From the NCBI GenBank assembly GCA_001604265.1, contig LVBC01000302.1, positions 1 to 5,593 of the forward strand: a stretch of 5,593 bases of DNA, read 5' to 3'. The position numbers and the translations under genes were made by a program. Position 1 is the first letter of the stretch; every line of letters starts with the position of its first letter. Shown here one piece after another: positions 5,586-5,593 of the stretch. The stretch comes from Spirochaetales bacterium Spiro_01 (GTDB lineage Bacteria; Spirochaetota; Spirochaetia; Sphaerochaetales; Sphaerochaetaceae). A model generated the notes under the pieces. That model was not told the DNA's origin and ran no database searches. It was given only the letters and a program-made list of their open reading frames with translations.

Positions 5586-5593
5586 AAAAGGAG
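5586..5593 (+). promoter_or_regulatory. Possible ribosome binding site of a gene beyond the edge
   Basis: The last eight bases, AAAAGGAG, form a good Shine-Dalgarno site on the + strand in non-coding sequence. A start codon would be expected within about ten bases past the window. If real, that gene is divergent from the cupin gene and shares its short control region. Confidence 0.35.

Overview
The window is a compact sugar-metabolism locus from a bacterium. Four genes run left to right: an L-fucose/L-arabinose-type sugar isomerase, a LacI-family regulator, a xylulokinase-like FGGY kinase and a fumarylacetoacetate hydrolase (FAH)-fold enzyme. A small cupin gene faces them from the right-hand end. 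The coding sequence is moderately GC-rich, with frequent AGA/AGG arginine codons and GAG, AAG and CTC. Shine-Dalgarno sites are strong (AGGAGG type). This fits an anaerobic, saccharolytic, gut-type bacterium. I lean weakly to Spirochaetota (Sphaerochaeta-like) over Firmicutes, but nothing here proves the taxon.

Layout. Positions 1-55 hold the tail of an unseen upstream gene and its intrinsic terminator. Positions 56-199 are the control region: a TTGACA / AATAAT promoter, then a perfect 12-bp palindrome with a central CpG exactly where transcription should begin, then an AGGAGG ribosome binding site. The isomerase (200-1687), regulator (1699-2706, GTG start) and kinase (2708-4177) are separated by only 11 and 1 nt, so they form one operon. 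A 77-nt gap with a long, nearly perfect hairpin separates the kinase from the FAH-family gene (4255-5148). That gene is probably read from the same promoter at a reduced or altered level. A 9-10 bp hairpin (5155-5176) lies between the convergent FAH and cupin genes and probably stops transcription from both sides. The right edge holds the cupin promoter region and what looks like the ribosome binding site of a divergent gene just outside the window.

How it may work. An aldose is isomerised to a ketose, which is then phosphorylated, probably to D-xylulose 5-phosphate or D-ribulose 5-phosphate for the pentose phosphate pathway. The LacI protein, encoded inside the operon, is the natural candidate to bind the palindrome and release it when the sugar is present. 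The pairing is unusual. Fucose isomerase-like enzymes normally work with fuculokinase and an aldolase, and xylulokinase normally works with xylose isomerase (XylA). No aldolase, XylA or transporter is visible. The FAH-family enzyme is typical of non-phosphorylative (oxidative) sugar-acid routes, so its place here is unexplained. I see no mobile element, CRISPR array, tRNA or rRNA.
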